Positions 63,237-64,000 of a DNA stretch of 64,000 bases are shown here, piece by piece. The stretch comes from Robiginitomaculum_A sp036478535. Its GTDB lineage: Bacteria; Pseudomonadota; Alphaproteobacteria; Caulobacterales; Maricaulaceae. The stretch is from contig OZ245059.1 in NCBI GenBank assembly GCA_965224735.1, forward strand, positions 2,356,001-2,420,000. The letters run 5' to 3'. Each line of letters starts with the position of its first letter. Position 1 is the first letter of the stretch. The position numbers were made by a program, and so were the translations under genes. The notes below the pieces were generated by a model, which was given only the letters and a program-made list of their open reading frames with translations, had not been told where the DNA came from and did not search any database.

Positions 63237-64000
63237 TTAATTAACAACACCAACGCTGCTCAAGCGAATAAGAACTTCTGTTCTCCGGTTAAGCTGCTCT
63301 TTAACACCGTCACCAGTATCAATGAACAACTCTGTCTCACCTTTACCTTCAGATGTGATGAGATTTTCAGAAACGCCCTGACGAATAAGTTCTTTACGAA
63401 CATCCGATGCGCGGCGTTTTGAAAGGCCAAGATTGTATGCTGCAGCACCAGTACTATCAGTATGACCAACAACATGAATATTTACAACAGCACAATTTGC
63501 ACCAGTGTCTACAATATTACGGATTTTTTCCTGTGTCTCAACTGATTGCGGCTTGTTAAATTTGTAATAAATAATTTCCTGACGATATTCATTTGCACAA
63601 AGCTGCTGCTCATATGTAGGTTGAGCTGGACAGAAAGCTGCATCAGAAACAATTGAGTTATCCCAACATGTAAATGTTGGCTGTACAGGACACTGCGTAG
63701 CGTCAGAAACGACTGAGTTATCCCAACATGTGACTCTTACAGGCTCTGCAAGGCAAGTACCTACGCCAACTTCAACTTGGGAACCATCCCAACATGTAGT
63801 ATATTCCACAACAGGAGGCTGAACGGGACAAGAAGCCATGTTCTCAACACTAGCGCCATCCCAACAAGTATGCATTATTTTTGGAGCAGGGGCACCAAAT
63901 TTATAACGAAAACCCGTCATAAGCATATGAGCGCCAGATGAGTCAATATGTGTTTTTATTGAGTTATCGCCGCTTTTACCAGTAAAGTCCTTACCGCCTA
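63237..64000 (-). CDS. OmpA-family outer-membrane protein with Cys-rich linker, 5' end cut by window edge
   Basis: The frame is open to base 64000. The first visible residues (GGKDFTGKSGDNSIKTHIDS, then HMLMTGFRYKFG) are the end of an eight-stranded OmpA/Opacity beta-barrel. A linker of four Cys-repeats follows, each T-C-W-D-x-S-x-V-x-x-x-x-x-C-P-x-Q-P-like (DGASVENMASC, DGSQVEVGVGTC, DNSVVSDATQC, DNSIVSDAAFC). The peptidoglycan-binding OmpA domain comes last: NIHVVGHTDSTGAAAYNLGLSKRRASDVRKEL and LNRRTEVLIRL. It tethers the outer membrane to peptidoglycan. The Cys pairs could form disulfides or bind metal. Confidence 0.9.
   Translation of the reverse strand, partial: GGKDFTGKSGDNSIKTHIDSSGAHMLMTGFRYKFGAPAPKIMHTCWDGASVENMASCPVQPPVVEYTTCWDGSQVEVGVGTCLAEPVRVTCWDNSVVSDATQCPVQPTFTCWDNSIVSDAAFCPAQPTYEQQLCANEYRQEIIYYKFNKPQSVETQEKIRNIVDTGANCAVVNIHVVGHTDSTGAAAYNLGLSKRRASDVRKELIRQGVSENLITSEGKGETELFIDTGDGVKEQLNRRTEVLIRLSSVGVVN

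Overview
The window reads as a chromosomal segment of a moderately AT-rich alphaproteobacterium. Support for this: a tRNA-His of the alphaproteobacterial type (no encoded G-1, G1-U72 pair, A73); a RegB-type redox histidine kinase divergent from senC; and an arginine succinyltransferase operon with an M20 hydrolase. A nearly complete operon for the LipS1/LipS2 lipoate-assembly route points to an organism that can oxidise sulfur through the sHdr pathway, although no shdr or lbpA gene lies in the window.

Layout. 1-5.2 kb: ychF (cut by the window edge), pth, rplY, then a two-domain universal stress protein behind a DASS anion transporter. 5.5-11.9 kb: tusA-dsrE3 divergent from lipS1-lipT-lipS2-slpl(AB)-glutamine-amidotransferase-like. 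12-18.8 kb: DUF3108 protein, rpmB, accA and a fba-tkt-fbp sugar-phosphate cluster. 19-27 kb: a dead IS630, folD, and two copies of one insertion sequence (called IS-A here) that bracket a three-gene operon: diaminobutyrate-type aminotransferase (frameshifted at a G7 run), SidA/IucD-type N-hydroxylase and LysE/RhtB exporter. 27-36.9 kb: uvrD, an ArsM-like methyltransferase, a double Gfo/Idh/MocA fusion, a GlcD-type FAD oxidase, regB and senC. 36.9-43.3 kb: a large orphan lipoprotein, a flavin monooxygenase and uvrB, separated by layered IS remains. 43.5-48.2 kb: a tightly packed five-gene operon (GNAT, nucleotidyltransferase, HAD-IB, cyclopropane synthase, Asp/Asn-hydroxylase-like) that looks like modification of an amide-linked lipid. 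48.3-53.6 kb: IS481, then an NrtR-SPFH-NAD-kinase-like module with a promoter whose spacer holds a perfect palindrome, an intact IS630, and tRNA-His. 53.7-64 kb: M48 protease, AsmA protein, the ast operon, a dead ompA and a live ompA with cysteine-rich repeats.

Two features run through the whole window. First, it is full of insertion sequences and small IS remains from at least five families, and several host genes (folD, the NAD-kinase-like gene, the amidotransferase-like gene, the flavin monooxygenase) take their stop codon from IS sequence. Second, short direct tandem duplications of about 10-21 bp, in two or three copies, occur in intergenic DNA, in IS genes and in host genes. The strongest candidates for less-described biology are the IS-bracketed N-hydroxylase operon, the five-gene lipid operon and the NrtR-SPFH-NAD-kinase-like module.
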